A stretch of 64,000 nucleotides of DNA. It comes from Streptomyces sp. NBC_01754 (GTDB taxonomy: Bacteria > Actinomycetota > Actinomycetes > Streptomycetales > Streptomycetaceae). The DNA is taken from NCBI RefSeq assembly GCF_035918015.1, contig NZ_CP109132.1:1984001-2048000 (forward strand), written 5' to 3'. The translations under genes were made by a program, and so were the position numbers. Below are positions 1 to 11,048 of this stretch, in pieces. Below the pieces are notes generated by a model. The model saw only the letters and a program-made list of their open reading frames with translations, was not told where the DNA came from and made no database searches. Within the stretch, counting starts at the first letter, position 1. Each line of letters begins with the position of its first letter.

Positions 1-78
1 CGGGACGTCCGGTCCTGCTGGCGAGCAGCGCGGACGACGCCCGCGCCGCCTCGTCGTCCGCGGTGCGGTCCGCCGTGA

Positions 79-807
79 TCAGCGCGCCGGAGCGTCGAAC
101 CGTGGCGCCGTCGTCAGCAGACGGGACACGTCCGTCCCCGTAGCGAGCTCCCGCGGTGCCTCGTCACGGGTGAACAGCCGAGCGGGCCGGGCCCCCTGGA
201 CGTGCGCCTCGCCGCCCCGGACCCTGAGCCAGGAACCCTCACGCAGGCCGAGCACGGGGACGTCGTTCTCCTCCAGGAACTCGGTGAGCCGCTCCTCGCG
301 GGTCTCGCCCTTGTGGGTGCTGTCCGTGTCCGGGTCGAGGTAGTGCGGGTTGATCTGGAACGGCACCAGGCCCAGCGTCCCGAAGGACGGCGGCTGCACG
401 ATGGGCATGTCGTTGGTCGTACGGAGCGTCGGGGCGGCCATGTTGGTCCCGGCGCTGGCGCCCATGTAGGGCAGCCCGTCGTGTACGGCGTCGCGTACGG
501 CCTCGCGCAGGCCGGTGCGGTACAGGGCGTCGAGCAGCCGGAAGGAGTTGCCACCGCCGATGAACACGGCGTCGCTCATGGCGAGTTCGGCGACCGGGTC
601 GGTGTTCTCGTGCACCCCGCGCACGGTGATGCCGGACGGCTCAAGGGCGCCGCGGACGCGGGCGGTGTACGTGTCGTGGTCGGCGAGGGCGTACGGCACG
701 AAGGCCAGGCGCGCGTTCTCCGGCAGGAACGACGTGACGGTGTCGAGCGCGTGTTCCAGGTAACCGCGGCCGTACTGGGTGGAGTTGGAGAGCAGCAGCA
801 GATTCAC
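79..807 (-). CDS. pepE: Dipeptidase E (alpha-aspartyl dipeptidase)
   Basis: A 242-residue protein of peptidase family S51, which hydrolyses Asp-X dipeptides in the cytoplasm. The nucleophile motif GASAG places the catalytic serine at S118. D133 and H155 have the same spacing as the Ser120-Asp135-His157 triad of E. coli PepE, offset by two residues, and the length is normal for the family. The GTG start at 807 follows a good GAGGAA ribosome site. No signal peptide is visible. The 78 bases below the stop could encode the beginning or end of another gene, but too little is in view to decide. Identification is firm from the triad alone. Confidence 0.93.
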   Translation of the reverse strand: MNLLLLSNSTQYGRGYLEHALDTVTSFLPENARLAFVPYALADHDTYTARVRGALEPSGITVRGVHENTDPVAELAMSDAVFIGGGNSFRLLDALYRTGLREAVRDAVHDGLPYMGASAGTNMAAPTLRTTNDMPIVQPPSFGTLGLVPFQINPHYLDPDTDSTHKGETREERLTEFLEENDVPVLGLREGSWLRVRGGEAHVQGARPARLFTRDEAPRELATGTDVSRLLTTAPRFDAPAR

Positions 808-883
808 GGGGTTCCTCGGGGATCGGACGGCCGGACGGATGTGACGGGCCGGACGGATGTGGCGGCGGGGCAGGGGTGGCGGC

Positions 884-1714
884 TCAGATGGCGGTACGGG
901 GGCGTCCCGCGCGGCCCTTCGGCCGCTGGGGCGGGCGGGTGAGCCGCTGTTCCAGCAGCTGGGCCGCGTGGCGCAGGGCGTCGAGCCGGTCCTCGGGCGC
1001 CCCCCGGAACCGGTCCTCGCCCCCGCCCAGGCTCAGACTGCCGTACGGCTCGCGCCCCAGGAACACCGGCACGGCGACGGTCGCGATCCCGGTGTCGTAC
1101 TCACCGACCGTCCACGCGTACCCCTGGGCGCGGATCTTCAGGAACTCCTGCTCCAGCAGGTCGGGGTCGGTGACGGTCCGGTCGGTGAAGCGGGCCATGG
1201 GGCGGCCCCGGAAGAGGCGGTGGCGCTGGTCGTCGGGCAGACAGGCGTAGAAGGACTTGCTGGTGGCCCCGGCGTGCGCCGGGTAGAGCTCGCCGACGAG
1301 CGGGTAGTACCGCAGCGGACCGGACTCCCCCTCCTCCGCCGCCACGCACCGCATGTGGAAGCTGTCCGGGAGGCAGAACAGGACGGTGTCGCCGGTGATG
1401 CGGCGCAGTTCCTCCAGGACCGGGGCGGCCAGCAGCTCCAGGGAGCCGGAGCGCTCCCAGAGCCGGCCGAGGCGCAGCACGGCGGGGCCGATGCGGTAGC
1501 GGCGGGTGACCGGGTCGGAGACCAGGAACCCGCGGCCCGCGAGCGTGGCCAGCAGGCGCTGGGCGACCGACGTGTCCCAGCCGAACTCCTCGGCGACCTC
1601 GGTGACGCCCCAGTCGGGCCGGGTCCGCTCGAAGGCGAGCAGCACCAGCAGGGCGCGGTCCACCGTCTGGAGGGCGCCGGCGGGGGTACGCCGGTCGAGA
1701 TCGTGGTCGGCCAT
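884..1714 (-). CDS. IclR-family transcriptional regulator
   Basis: A 276-residue regulator with an N-terminal winged helix (about residues 15-75, with LLVLLAFERTRPDWGVTEVA and LLATLAGRGFL) and a C-terminal IclR effector domain ending near residue 265. I chose the ATG at 1714 (protein begins MADHDLDRR) because GGTGAG lies six bases upstream; an ATG at 1720 is also possible. The gene diverges from the DUF1177/permease/M20 operon, and a perfect palindrome sits just upstream of its start. IclR proteins usually sense the substrate or intermediate of the neighbouring catabolic operon, so it is the likely regulator of that operon. The effector is unknown. Confidence 0.9.
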   Translation of the reverse strand: MADHDLDRRTPAGALQTVDRALLVLLAFERTRPDWGVTEVAEEFGWDTSVAQRLLATLAGRGFLVSDPVTRRYRIGPAVLRLGRLWERSGSLELLAAPVLEELRRITGDTVLFCLPDSFHMRCVAAEEGESGPLRYYPLVGELYPAHAGATSKSFYACLPDDQRHRLFRGRPMARFTDRTVTDPDLLEQEFLKIRAQGYAWTVGEYDTGIATVAVPVFLGREPYGSLSLGGGEDRFRGAPEDRLDALRHAAQLLEQRLTRPPQRPKGRAGRPRTAI

Positions 1715-1726
1715 CGTCATCTCACC

Positions 1727-1740
1727 ATTCAGACCTGAAT
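1727..1740. promoter_or_regulatory. Candidate IclR operator
   Basis: The sequence ATTCAGACCTGAAT is a perfect 6-2-6 inverted repeat. It lies 13 bp upstream of the chosen iclR-type start and about 120 bp before the divergent DUF1177 gene. Size, symmetry and position fit an IclR-family operator that could serve both directions. This is inferred from sequence only. Confidence 0.5.
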
Positions 1741-1861
1741 TGCAGATAGCGGGAAACAGTTGCGTTCCACGGTAGCGGATCCCGAATGTTGCTCCAGCAC
1801 CCCGCCCCGCGCTCTCCGCCGGAGCTCCGGGCGGGTGTCCCGCTCTGGAGAAAGGCCCCCC

Positions 1862-2815
1862 ATGCTGAAGTACGTACTGGACATCGTCGAGCTGCTGGAC
1901 GATCCGCAGGTCTGCGGTAAGACGGTCGTCGAGTACCTCGACTCCGTCGCGGGACCCGAGGGCTCGGCGGCCCAGGTCACCACCGTCACCGGCGACCGGG
2001 GGGCGACCGACTTCGTGCTCGTCCGTATCCCCGGCTCCCGGGGCCGTACGTCCGGCGGCGACGCCCGGACGCTCGGCGTGGTCGGACGGCTCGGCGGGGT
2101 CGGCGCCCGTCCCGAGGTGACCGGCCTGGTGTCGGACGCAGACGGCGCGGCCGCGGCCCTGGCCGCCGCCGCCAAGCTGCTGGACATGCGCCGCAGGGGC
2201 GACGTACTGCCCGGAGACGTGGTCCTCGCCACCCACATCTGCCCGAGCGCCCCGACCGAGCCGCACGACCCGGTGCCCTTCATGGGCTCCCCCGTGGACA
2301 TCGCCACCATGAACCGGCACGAGGTCACCGGCGAGATGGAGGCCGTGCTCTCCATCGACACCACCAAGGGCAACCGGATCATCAACCACAAGGGCCTGGC
2401 CCTGTCGCCCACCGTCAAGGAGGGCTGGGTGCTCCGGGTCCGCGAACAGCTCGGTGAACTGCTCGCGGTGGTGACGGGTGAGCCGTTGGTCACGTACCCC
2501 GTGACCACGCAGGACATCACGCCGTACGGTAACGGTGCACACCACATCAATTCGATTCTCCAGCCGTCCACCGCGACCACCGCTCCGGTCGTCGGTCTCG
2601 CGATCACCTCGGCCGCCGCGGTGCCCGGCTGCCAGACGGGCGCGAGCCACGAGGGCGACATCGCGTCCGCCGCCCGGTACGCCGTGGAGGCCGCCAAGGC
2701 CTTCGGCGCCGGAACCCTGGACTTCCACGACGCGGTGGAGTTCGACAACCTCGTCAACCGCTACGGGTCCCTGGCTCACCTCCAGACCCTCGGCCGCACA
2801 CCTCAGGAGTCCTGA
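1862..2815 (+). CDS. DUF1177 family protein
   Basis: A 317-residue cytoplasmic protein that I recognise as the DUF1177 family, whose biochemical function is unknown. Motifs such as PFMGSPVDIATMN, IDTTKGNRIINHKG and the Gly/Ala-rich ITSAAAVPGCQTGASHEGD suggest an enzyme-like fold, but I cannot assign a reaction. The ATG at 1862 follows GGAGAAAGG; an upstream in-frame extension lacks a ribosome site. The stop overlaps the start of the permease by one base (TGATG), so the two are translationally coupled. The context (permease, M20 hydrolase, IclR regulator) points to uptake and breakdown of a small nitrogenous compound. Confidence 0.8.
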   Translation: MLKYVLDIVELLDDPQVCGKTVVEYLDSVAGPEGSAAQVTTVTGDRGATDFVLVRIPGSRGRTSGGDARTLGVVGRLGGVGARPEVTGLVSDADGAAAALAAAAKLLDMRRRGDVLPGDVVLATHICPSAPTEPHDPVPFMGSPVDIATMNRHEVTGEMEAVLSIDTTKGNRIINHKGLALSPTVKEGWVLRVREQLGELLAVVTGEPLVTYPVTTQDITPYGNGAHHINSILQPSTATTAPVVGLAITSAAAVPGCQTGASHEGDIASAARYAVEAAKAFGAGTLDFHDAVEFDNLVNRYGSLAHLQTLGRTPQES

Positions 2816-4205
2816 TGGCATCCGCCCACCGGGCCGCCGCCACGGCCCCCGAGGCCAAGAGCATCGGCAGCGACGACTACTCGCTCTCCCGCGTCCCGCG
2901 CGACAAGCGGTTCGGCTTCTGGTCGATGCTGCTCCAGTGGCTGGCCCAGTCCGGATCGATCTCCCAGTTCACACTGGGCGCCACCATCGGCGTCGGCATG
3001 ACGTTCGGGGACGCCTTCCTCGCCTTCACGCTCGGCGCGGTGATCCTGGAGATCGTGATCTTCGCGATCGGTATGGCCGGGATGCGCGAGGGCCTGGCCA
3101 CGCCGATGCTGACCCGCTGGGTGGGCTTCGGCCGCAACGGTTCGGCGCTGGTCAGCTTCGTCATCGCGGTCAGCCTGGTCGGCTGGTTCGGGGTCCAGAA
3201 CACGATCTTCGGCAACAGCGTCTCGGCGCTCGTCGGCGGCCCGTCCTGGATGTGGTGCGTCTTCGCGGGCGTCGCCATCACCGCCCTGGTGATCTTCGGC
3301 TTCCGCTACATGGCCCTGTTCGCGAAGATCGTCACCCCGCTGTTCTTCGGGATGGTCGCCTGGTCCGTCGTCTCCACGCTCAAGAACCACTCGCTCGGTG
3401 ACCTGATCAGCTCCCCGCCGCCTGGCGAAACGATTCCTCTCGCGGTCGCCGCCACCGCCATCGCGGGCGGTTACATGACGGGCGCGATCGTCTCCCCGGA
3501 GATGACCCGCTACAACCGGAAGGGCTCGCACGTCTTCGTGCAGAGCGCCTCCTCGATGATCCTCTCCGAGTACATCGTCGGTATGACCGGGGTGCTCCTC
3601 GGCCACCTGGTGAAGTCCAGCGACGTCTCGCACATCGTGCTCTCCACCTCGGGGGCCTTCGGTGTCCTCGTGGTCCTGATGTCCACCGCCAAGATCAACG
3701 ACTGGAACCTGTACGGCTCCTCGCTCGGCGTCGTCAACTTCTTCCAGGTCGTCTTCGGCCGCCGGCTGCACCGCGGTGTGGTCACCGTGGCCCTCGGCGT
3801 CGCCGGCACCCTGCTCTCGGCGGTCGGCATCATGACCCACTTCACGGAGTTCCTCTCGCTGCTGGGCGTGATGATCCCGCCGATCGGCGGGATCATCGTC
3901 GCGGAGTACTGGATCGTGAAGCGGATGCGCAAGCCGCTGGACGAGACCCGGGAGTCCCAGACCCTGCCGGCGACCTCCCCGACCTGGGTGCCGATGTCCC
4001 TGGCCATCTGGCTGGCGGCCTTCTGCGTCGGCAAGTTCTACGACGGCGGCATCCCGGCCCTCAACTCGCTGATCACGGCCTTCGTGCTGTACTGCGCGCT
4101 CGGCCTGGCGGGCTGGATCAAGCCGTACGGCACCTCCACCCTGGACGACGAGGACGGCACCCCCGCCCCCGCCGCCCACGCGACCACCACCCCGGCAGGA
4201 GCAGC

Positions 4206-4209
<4 letters not shown>
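2815..4209 (+). CDS. NCS1-type cytosine/purine/allantoin permease
   Basis: A 464-residue polytopic membrane protein with about 12 predicted helices, of the nucleobase:cation symporter-1 family (CodB-like). The N-terminal RDKRFGFWSMLLQW segment followed by gly-rich helices, and the MIPPIGGIIVAEYWIV stretch in the C-terminal third, are characteristic. NCS1 proteins import cytosine, purines, hydantoins or allantoin with Na+ or H+, and the exact substrate cannot be read from the sequence. It overlaps the DUF1177 gene by one base and the M20 hydrolase gene by four (ATGA), so all three are one transcription unit, presumably controlled by the divergent IclR protein. Confidence 0.85.
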
Positions 4210-6330
<2,121 letters not shown>

Positions 6331-6340
6331 GGCCCGCGGA

Positions 6341-6346
6341 TAGCAT
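6341..6346 (+). promoter_or_regulatory. -10 box for a leaderless transcript
   Basis: TAGCAT ends seven bases before the GTG start of the amidase gene and there is no ribosome binding site between them. In Streptomyces this TANNNT spacing usually means transcription begins at the start codon itself. Confidence 0.5.
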
Positions 6347-6353
6347 CACCCGC

Positions 6354-7277
6354 GTGCCTGACGACGACAGCCCTGCCCACGCCTCCTGCCCCACACCCGC
6401 GCGCCGCCGCTCCGTGACCGCCGCCGCGGTGCTGGCGGCGGTCTGCCTGACCGCGACCGGCTGCGGCCCCGGCGGCGGGACACCGCAGGGCGGACCGCCC
6501 GCCGCGGGCAGCACGTCCGCGTCGCCCCGGGAGAGCTCCCCCGCCTCGAGTCCGTCCCCGGCGCTCCCCTCCGCGCCCGCCTCGGGGAAGCGGCTGCCGA
6601 GGGGGCCGCTCACCGGCCGGACCGTGGTGATCGACCCCGGACACAATCCGCGCAACCGCGAACACACCCGGGAGATCAACGCCCAGGTGGACGTGGGCAA
6701 CGGCCGCAAGGAGTGCGACACCACCGGCACCGCCACCGAATCCGGCTACACGGAGGCCGAGTTCACCCTCGACGTCTCCCACCGGCTGCGGAATCTGCTG
6801 GAGGCCGAGGGGGCGAGGGTCGTCCTCACCCACGACGACGACCGCCCGTTCGGTCCGTGCGTGGACGAGCGGGCCCGGATCGGCAACGAGGCGTACGCCG
6901 ACGCCGTCGTGTCGGTCCACGCGGACGGATCCGCGGCGGGCAACCGGGGTTTCCACGTGATCCTGCCCGCGACGGTGCGCGACGGCGGTGCGGACACCTC
7001 GAAGATCGTGTCCCCGTCGCGTGACCTCGGTGAACGGATCGCCGGGGGTTTCCGACGTACCACCGGAAGCGCGCCTTCCAATTACATCGGCGGCAATACC
7101 GGACTGGACACCCGTGACGATCTCGGCGGACTCAATCTGTCGACCGTGCCCAAAGTCTTCATCGAATGCGGCAATATGCGTGATCCCGAGGACGCCGCCC
7201 TGCTCATGAGCGCGGACTGGCGTCAACGGGCGGCCACCGGCGTCGCCGACGGTATCGGGCGCTACCTGAAACGGTGA
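6354..7277 (+). CDS. N-acetylmuramoyl-L-alanine amidase (Amidase_3)
   Basis: A 307-residue exported amidase that would cut the MurNAc-L-Ala bond of peptidoglycan. The N terminus has RRR, then a hydrophobic stretch ending in TATGC (C37), consistent with a lipoprotein or Sec signal. A Ser/Pro/Ala linker follows to about residue 85, then the catalytic domain with the zinc ligand motif VVIDPGHN (H97), E134 in SGYTEAEF, H189 in VSVHADG, and the catalytic glutamate region FIECGNM near the C terminus. The GTG start fits the leaderless -10 just upstream. It is probably a wall-remodelling enzyme acting outside the membrane. Confidence 0.88.
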   Translation: MPDDDSPAHASCPTPARRRSVTAAAVLAAVCLTATGCGPGGGTPQGGPPAAGSTSASPRESSPASSPSPALPSAPASGKRLPRGPLTGRTVVIDPGHNPRNREHTREINAQVDVGNGRKECDTTGTATESGYTEAEFTLDVSHRLRNLLEAEGARVVLTHDDDRPFGPCVDERARIGNEAYADAVVSVHADGSAAGNRGFHVILPATVRDGGADTSKIVSPSRDLGERIAGGFRRTTGSAPSNYIGGNTGLDTRDDLGGLNLSTVPKVFIECGNMRDPEDAALLMSADWRQRAATGVADGIGRYLKR

Positions 7278-7463
7278 CAACGTGGCGATGCCGGTGGGTT
7301 CCGGGGGATAGGTGATCCGAGGCCCGGGCAGGGATACAACCCGACCGGGCAGACGATAGATTCATCCGTACGATGGGGAGCCACCCCCGAGCTTCGCGCC
7401 GTACCCGCCGTTCCGGCGGCTTGGACGACCGCCCCGACGAGACGACCGACTAAGGACCTTCAC

Positions 7464-8252
7464 GTGAATATCCGCTCCCTCACTCGAGGCGACGGCGTGG
7501 TGATCGGAGCAGCGGTCGTGCTGTTCATCGCCTCTTTCCTCGACGTCTACGCCTGCCCCAGGGGCATCAACTGCTCCAGCTACACCATGAACGCCTGGGA
7601 TTCGCTCTCGCTGCTGATGAGCGTCTACCTGGCCGGCATCATCGGCGCGGTGCTGCTGATCGTGAGCCGTTCGATGCCGGACCGTAAGGTCGCGGGCTTC
7701 GACATCGCCCAGTTCGGTGCCGCGTTCACCGTGTTCTCGCTCTGGACCGCGTTCTGGACGACCATCGGCGGCAGCGACGCCGGCGCCGGCCTGATCCTCG
7801 GGCTGCTGGCGACCATCGTGCTGGCCGGCGGCGCGGTGGCCGCACCGATGATTCCGGCGCTCAAGGCCCCGCTCATGGGCGCCCCGAGCCCGGTGCAGCC
7901 GGTACAGCCGCAGTTCGGCTACGGCTACCCCTCCGGAGGCCCGCAGACCTACGGCAACCAGCCGCCCGCGCCGTACAACGCGCAGCAGGGTCACCCGGAC
8001 GCCCAGCCGACGACCCCGCAGGCCCCGCAGCCCGACGGCGGCGCCCCGGCCGGTGACTTCACACCGTTCTGGTTCGCCGTACCGGTGGCCCGCCCGCTGT
8101 ACGGCGAGGACGGCGCCCCGACCCCGATCGCCGAACTCGCCCCGGGTACCTGGTACCTGGCGGTCGAGCAGCGTGGTTCGGCGCTCATCGCGCAGACCCA
8201 GGACGGCCGTCGTGGCGTCCTCCAGGACACCACGGGAATCCAGCGCGGCTGA
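7464..8252 (+). CDS. Membrane protein with proline/glutamine-rich tail (DUF5336-like)
   Basis: A 262-residue protein with three or four transmembrane helices in residues 10-135. A low-complexity cytoplasmic or surface linker rich in P, Q, G and Y follows (about 140-190). A compact C-terminal module begins TPFWFAVPVARPLY and ends GRRGVLQDTTGIQRG. I recognise the general type of Streptomyces DUF5336-like membrane proteins but no function is known. The GTG start at 7464 is preceded by AAGGACC. A strong convergent terminator follows the gene. Confidence 0.7.
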   Translation: MNIRSLTRGDGVVIGAAVVLFIASFLDVYACPRGINCSSYTMNAWDSLSLLMSVYLAGIIGAVLLIVSRSMPDRKVAGFDIAQFGAAFTVFSLWTAFWTTIGGSDAGAGLILGLLATIVLAGGAVAAPMIPALKAPLMGAPSPVQPVQPQFGYGYPSGGPQTYGNQPPAPYNAQQGHPDAQPTTPQAPQPDGGAPAGDFTPFWFAVPVARPLYGEDGAPTPIAELAPGTWYLAVEQRGSALIAQTQDGRRGVLQDTTGIQRG

Positions 8253-8269
8253 CCGGTCCGTACGCACAG

Positions 8270-8313
8270 CAGTGGCCCCCGCTCCTCGGCCGAACCGAGG
8301 GCGGGGGCCACTG
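8270..8313. terminator. Bidirectional terminator between convergent genes
   Basis: CAGTGGCCCCCGC and GCGGGGGCCACTG form a 13-bp stem. It continues after a single unpaired T into an inner CCTCGG/CCGAGG stem with a 5-base loop. It sits between the plus-strand membrane protein gene and the minus-strand isomerase gene and can serve both. Confidence 0.8.
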
Positions 8314-8344
8314 GCGTGTCCGCCCGGGTGCGCGGGAGGGCGGC

Positions 8345-9124
8345 TCAGCCGAACGAGGTCCGCTCCAGCCAGAAGTCCAGCAGCCCCCGGTCGCCCAGGA
8401 CTTCCAGTCCCCCCTCGTCGGGCTTCAGCCTGCGGTTGAAGGCCAGCATGAGCGAGGTCAGCGGGCCGCGCAGGACGACCGTGGCCTTCTCGTGTGCCTG
8501 GCGCCAGGTGAACCCGTCCTCGCCGAACTCGATCAGCCACTCCGCCCCCGGGACGTCGGTGGCGTGCAGGTGCAAGGACCGTCCCCCGCCCCGGAGTCCG
8601 GCCGCCTGCGGGTCGCCCCCGGACTGGACGAAGGCCACGATCCGAAGCCACTCCGTGACGGTGTCGGCGGCGAGATCGGGTGCCACCTCGTAGGCGGTAC
8701 CGGTGGCGAGGGCGGCGTCCGCGCGGTGGACGACGGTCTCGTGTGCCATGCGGCGGGCCCAGAAAGCCGTCCGGCGTTCCCAGCCCCACGTCCAGACCTC
8801 GGTGTCCGGACCGGCGGCGCGCACGGCACGCACCGTGGCCTCGGCACCTGCGGTCAGCCACGCCGCCAGAGCCGCCGGATCGTCGTCCTCGGGGCCCTCG
8901 GTGTCCGGCACCTGGTCCTGGGGGAGGTCCTCGGTACTGCGACGGCGGACGATCTCGCCGACCCAGCGGTGCGCCCCGCCCACGTGGACGGCGAGGTCGC
9001 GCAGGTTCCAGTCGGGGCACGAGGGCACCCTCGCCGTCAGGTCCGCCCCTTCCACGATCCGTCCCAACAGGCCGGTCTGGGAAACGATCTCGTCGCAGTA
9101 GCGGGTATGTGAGAGCAGGGTCAT
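8345..9124 (-). CDS. Mycothiol-dependent maleylpyruvate isomerase-family protein
   Basis: A 259-residue DinB-fold protein of the MDMPI group. H47 in DLAVHVGG together with E129 and H133 in MAHETVVHRADA match the H...E-x3-H metal site of maleylpyruvate isomerase. A C-terminal MDMPI_C-type domain follows (about residues 165-250). Family members use mycothiol, the actinobacterial thiol, for isomerisation or detoxification, and most Streptomyces paralogues have no known substrate. The ATG at 9124 is the only well-placed start. No operon partner is evident. Confidence 0.82.
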   Translation of the reverse strand: MTLLSHTRYCDEIVSQTGLLGRIVEGADLTARVPSCPDWNLRDLAVHVGGAHRWVGEIVRRRSTEDLPQDQVPDTEGPEDDDPAALAAWLTAGAEATVRAVRAAGPDTEVWTWGWERRTAFWARRMAHETVVHRADAALATGTAYEVAPDLAADTVTEWLRIVAFVQSGGDPQAAGLRGGGRSLHLHATDVPGAEWLIEFGEDGFTWRQAHEKATVVLRGPLTSLMLAFNRRLKPDEGGLEVLGDRGLLDFWLERTSFG

Positions 9125-9170
9125 GGCCGCACCCTACGCACCGTCCGGCCGCGTCCTCCCCCGGTTTTTC

Positions 9171-10268
9171 TCAGCCGACCGGCCGGGGCGGCCCGCACGG
9201 GAGGCAGTCGGGGTCCAGCCCGACCGGCAGCCGTTCGCCGCTGAAGACCGCGGTGGTCGCCTCGTCGCCGCCCAGCGCGGCCACCGCCAGCAGCAGTGAG
9301 CCCGCGGTCCAGCTGGTGAGCTCCTGCGGCCAGAAGGCCCGCTCGCCCTCGAAGACGTATCCCGTCCAGTACAGGCCGCCCTCGGCGCGCAGGTGCTGGA
9401 CGGACTGGAGGATCTCCAGGGCCCGGTCGGACTCCCCCGTCACCCAGAGCGCCAGGGCCAGTTCGCAGCTCTCGCCGCCGGTCACCCAGGGGTTGGGCAG
9501 GACGCAGCGCACGCCGAGGCCGGGCACCACGAAGCGGTCCCAGCCCTCCTCGATCCGCCGGGTGGCGGCGGGGCCGGTGACCGCGCCTCCCAGGACCGGG
9601 TAGTACCAGTCCATCGAGTAGCGGCTCTTGTCCAGGAAGCGCTCCGGGTGGTGGCGGATCGCGTGGCCGAGGGCGCCGGCCGCGAGCTCCCAGTCGGGCT
9701 GAGGCTCCTCGCGCCGTTCGGCGAGCGCGAGGGCGCAGCGCAGCGCCTGGTACACGGAGGAACAGCCGGTCAGCAGCGCGTCGGTGACGGGGGTGCCGTC
9801 CGCCTCCTGCTTCCAGCCGATCTGGCCGCCGGGCTGCTGGAGCCGGAGCACGAACTCGACGGCGGCGTAGACCGTGGGCCACATCCGGTCGACGAACGCG
9901 TCGTCGCCGGTGGCCAGGTAGTGGTGCCAGACGCCGACGGCCACATAGGCGCAGAAGTTGGTCTCGCGGCCCCGGTCGGTGGGCTGTTCGTGGTCGCCGT
10001 CGTGGTAGGCGGCGTACCAGGAGCCGTCGCCGTTCTGGTGGCGGGCGAGCCAGTCGTAGGCACGGGCGGCCGCCCCGTGCTCACCGGCGGCGTCGAGGGC
10101 CATCGCCGCCTCGGTGTGGTCCCAGGGGTCGAGGTGGTGGCCGCGGAACCAGGGCAGGGCGCCGTCCGGGCGCTGCACGGCCAGCAGCGCGGCGACGGTC
10201 TCGGTGGCCTCTTCGGCGGTGAGGACCCCGGGCAGGACGAGGTGCTCGGTCCGCTCGGGCGCGCTCAC
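9171..10268 (-). CDS. Alpha/alpha-toroid protein (prenyltransferase/glucoamylase-like)
   Basis: A 365-residue soluble protein made of helical hairpins with aromatic, glycine-rich turns: WDHTEAAMALDAAGE, WLARHQNGDGSWYAAY and LYWTGYVFEGERAFWPQELTSWTAG. This is the (alpha/alpha)6 toroid shared by terpene cyclases, protein prenyltransferases and GH15-type hydrolases, and such genes are usually auto-annotated as prenyltransferase. No DxDD cyclase motif is visible, and WDHTEAAMAL looks more like a carbohydrate-active toroid, so the label is uncertain. The GTG start overlaps the methyltransferase stop by four bases (GTGA). It is the last gene of the GT4-methyltransferase-toroid operon. Confidence 0.7.
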   Translation of the reverse strand: MSAPERTEHLVLPGVLTAEEATETVAALLAVQRPDGALPWFRGHHLDPWDHTEAAMALDAAGEHGAAARAYDWLARHQNGDGSWYAAYHDGDHEQPTDRGRETNFCAYVAVGVWHHYLATGDDAFVDRMWPTVYAAVEFVLRLQQPGGQIGWKQEADGTPVTDALLTGCSSVYQALRCALALAERREEPQPDWELAAGALGHAIRHHPERFLDKSRYSMDWYYPVLGGAVTGPAATRRIEEGWDRFVVPGLGVRCVLPNPWVTGGESCELALALWVTGESDRALEILQSVQHLRAEGGLYWTGYVFEGERAFWPQELTSWTAGSLLLAVAALGGDEATTAVFSGERLPVGLDPDCLPCGPPRPVG

Positions 10269-10996
10269 GCCTCGGCCTTGGGGAGGTGCGGCTTGGTCGC
10301 GTAGGCGACGAAGCTCTTGCCGACGACCGGGTTCAGGAGCTGTTCGGCGACCCGGGTCGCCAGGGGCTTCTTCATGATGTCCCACACCAGCAGCTTGTGG
10401 TAGGCCCGCACCGGCAGCGCCTGGTCGTTGTCGACCCCGAAGGCGCACTTGAGCCACCAGTACGGGCTGTGCAGGGCGTGCGCGTGGTGGGTGCCGTACG
10501 GCTTGAGTCCGGCCTCCCGCATCCTGCCGAGCAGTTCGTCGGCCTTGTAGATGCGGATGTGCCCGCCCTCGACCTCGTGGTACGCGTCGGAGAGCGTCCA
10601 GCAGACCTTCTCCGGGCCGTAACGGGGCACGGTGACGGCGATCCGGCCGCCGGGCCTGAGCACGCGGACCATCTCGGCGAGGACGCCCTTGTCGTCGGGG
10701 ATGTGCTCCATCACCTCGGAGATGATCACCACGTCGAAGGAGGCGTCGGGGAACGGGAGGTTGAGCGCGTCGCCCTCCATGGCGGTGGCGGTGGCGCCCG
10801 GGGGAGCCTCTTCGGCCTCCTTCATGGCGGCGAACCACTTCGCGACCTCGCGGATCTCCTCGCCGTTCCGGTCGAGCGCCACGACCTGGGCGCCGCGCCG
10901 GTAGCACTCGAAGGCGTGGCGTCCGGCGCCGCAGCCCAGATCGAGCACCCGGTCGCCGGCGGCGAGCGGGAAGCGGGTGAAGTCGACGGTCAGCAC
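10265..10996 (-). CDS. Class I SAM-dependent methyltransferase
   Basis: A 243-residue methyltransferase beginning VLTVDFTRFPL, with the SAM motif VLDLGCGAGRH at about residues 17-27, ALDRNGEEI at strand 2, and VIISEVMEHIPDD followed by VLRPGGRIAVTVPRY. This is the Methyltransf_11 (UbiE-like) pattern. I chose GTG 10996, which removes an unconvincing proline-rich extension. It follows the GT4 gene by 52 bp and overlaps the toroid gene by four bases. The operon logic suggests it methylates a glycosylated or lipid-linked product, but the substrate is not evident. Confidence 0.85.
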   Translation of the reverse strand: MLTVDFTRFPLAAGDRVLDLGCGAGRHAFECYRRGAQVVALDRNGEEIREVAKWFAAMKEAEEAPPGATATAMEGDALNLPFPDASFDVVIISEVMEHIPDDKGVLAEMVRVLRPGGRIAVTVPRYGPEKVCWTLSDAYHEVEGGHIRIYKADELLGRMREAGLKPYGTHHAHALHSPYWWLKCAFGVDNDQALPVRAYHKLLVWDIMKKPLATRVAEQLLNPVVGKSFVAYATKPHLPKAEA

Positions 10997-11048
10997 GGGT
11001 GCCTGCCTTCGAGGTCGGGGGCGGGGAATGCGGGAGCCACGGGAGAGG

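Noticed and set aside
1..78. Partial gene at the window start
   Set aside because: Both strands have open frames of under 30 codons with no motif, so no call can be supported.
1760..1861. Upstream extension of the DUF1177 gene
   Set aside because: Arg/Pro/Ser-rich, no homology features, and the ATG at 1862 has the ribosome site.
884..2821. 645-codon minus-strand frame covering the IclR gene and the DUF1177 gene
   Set aside because: Only the IclR part has a protein-like sequence and a ribosome site; the rest is antisense to DUF1177.
10269..10907. Long minus-strand open frame running from the toroid protein through the methyltransferase
   Set aside because: Its N-terminal part is an Arg/Gly-rich shadow of the methyltransferase; the GTG at 10268 gives the proper start.
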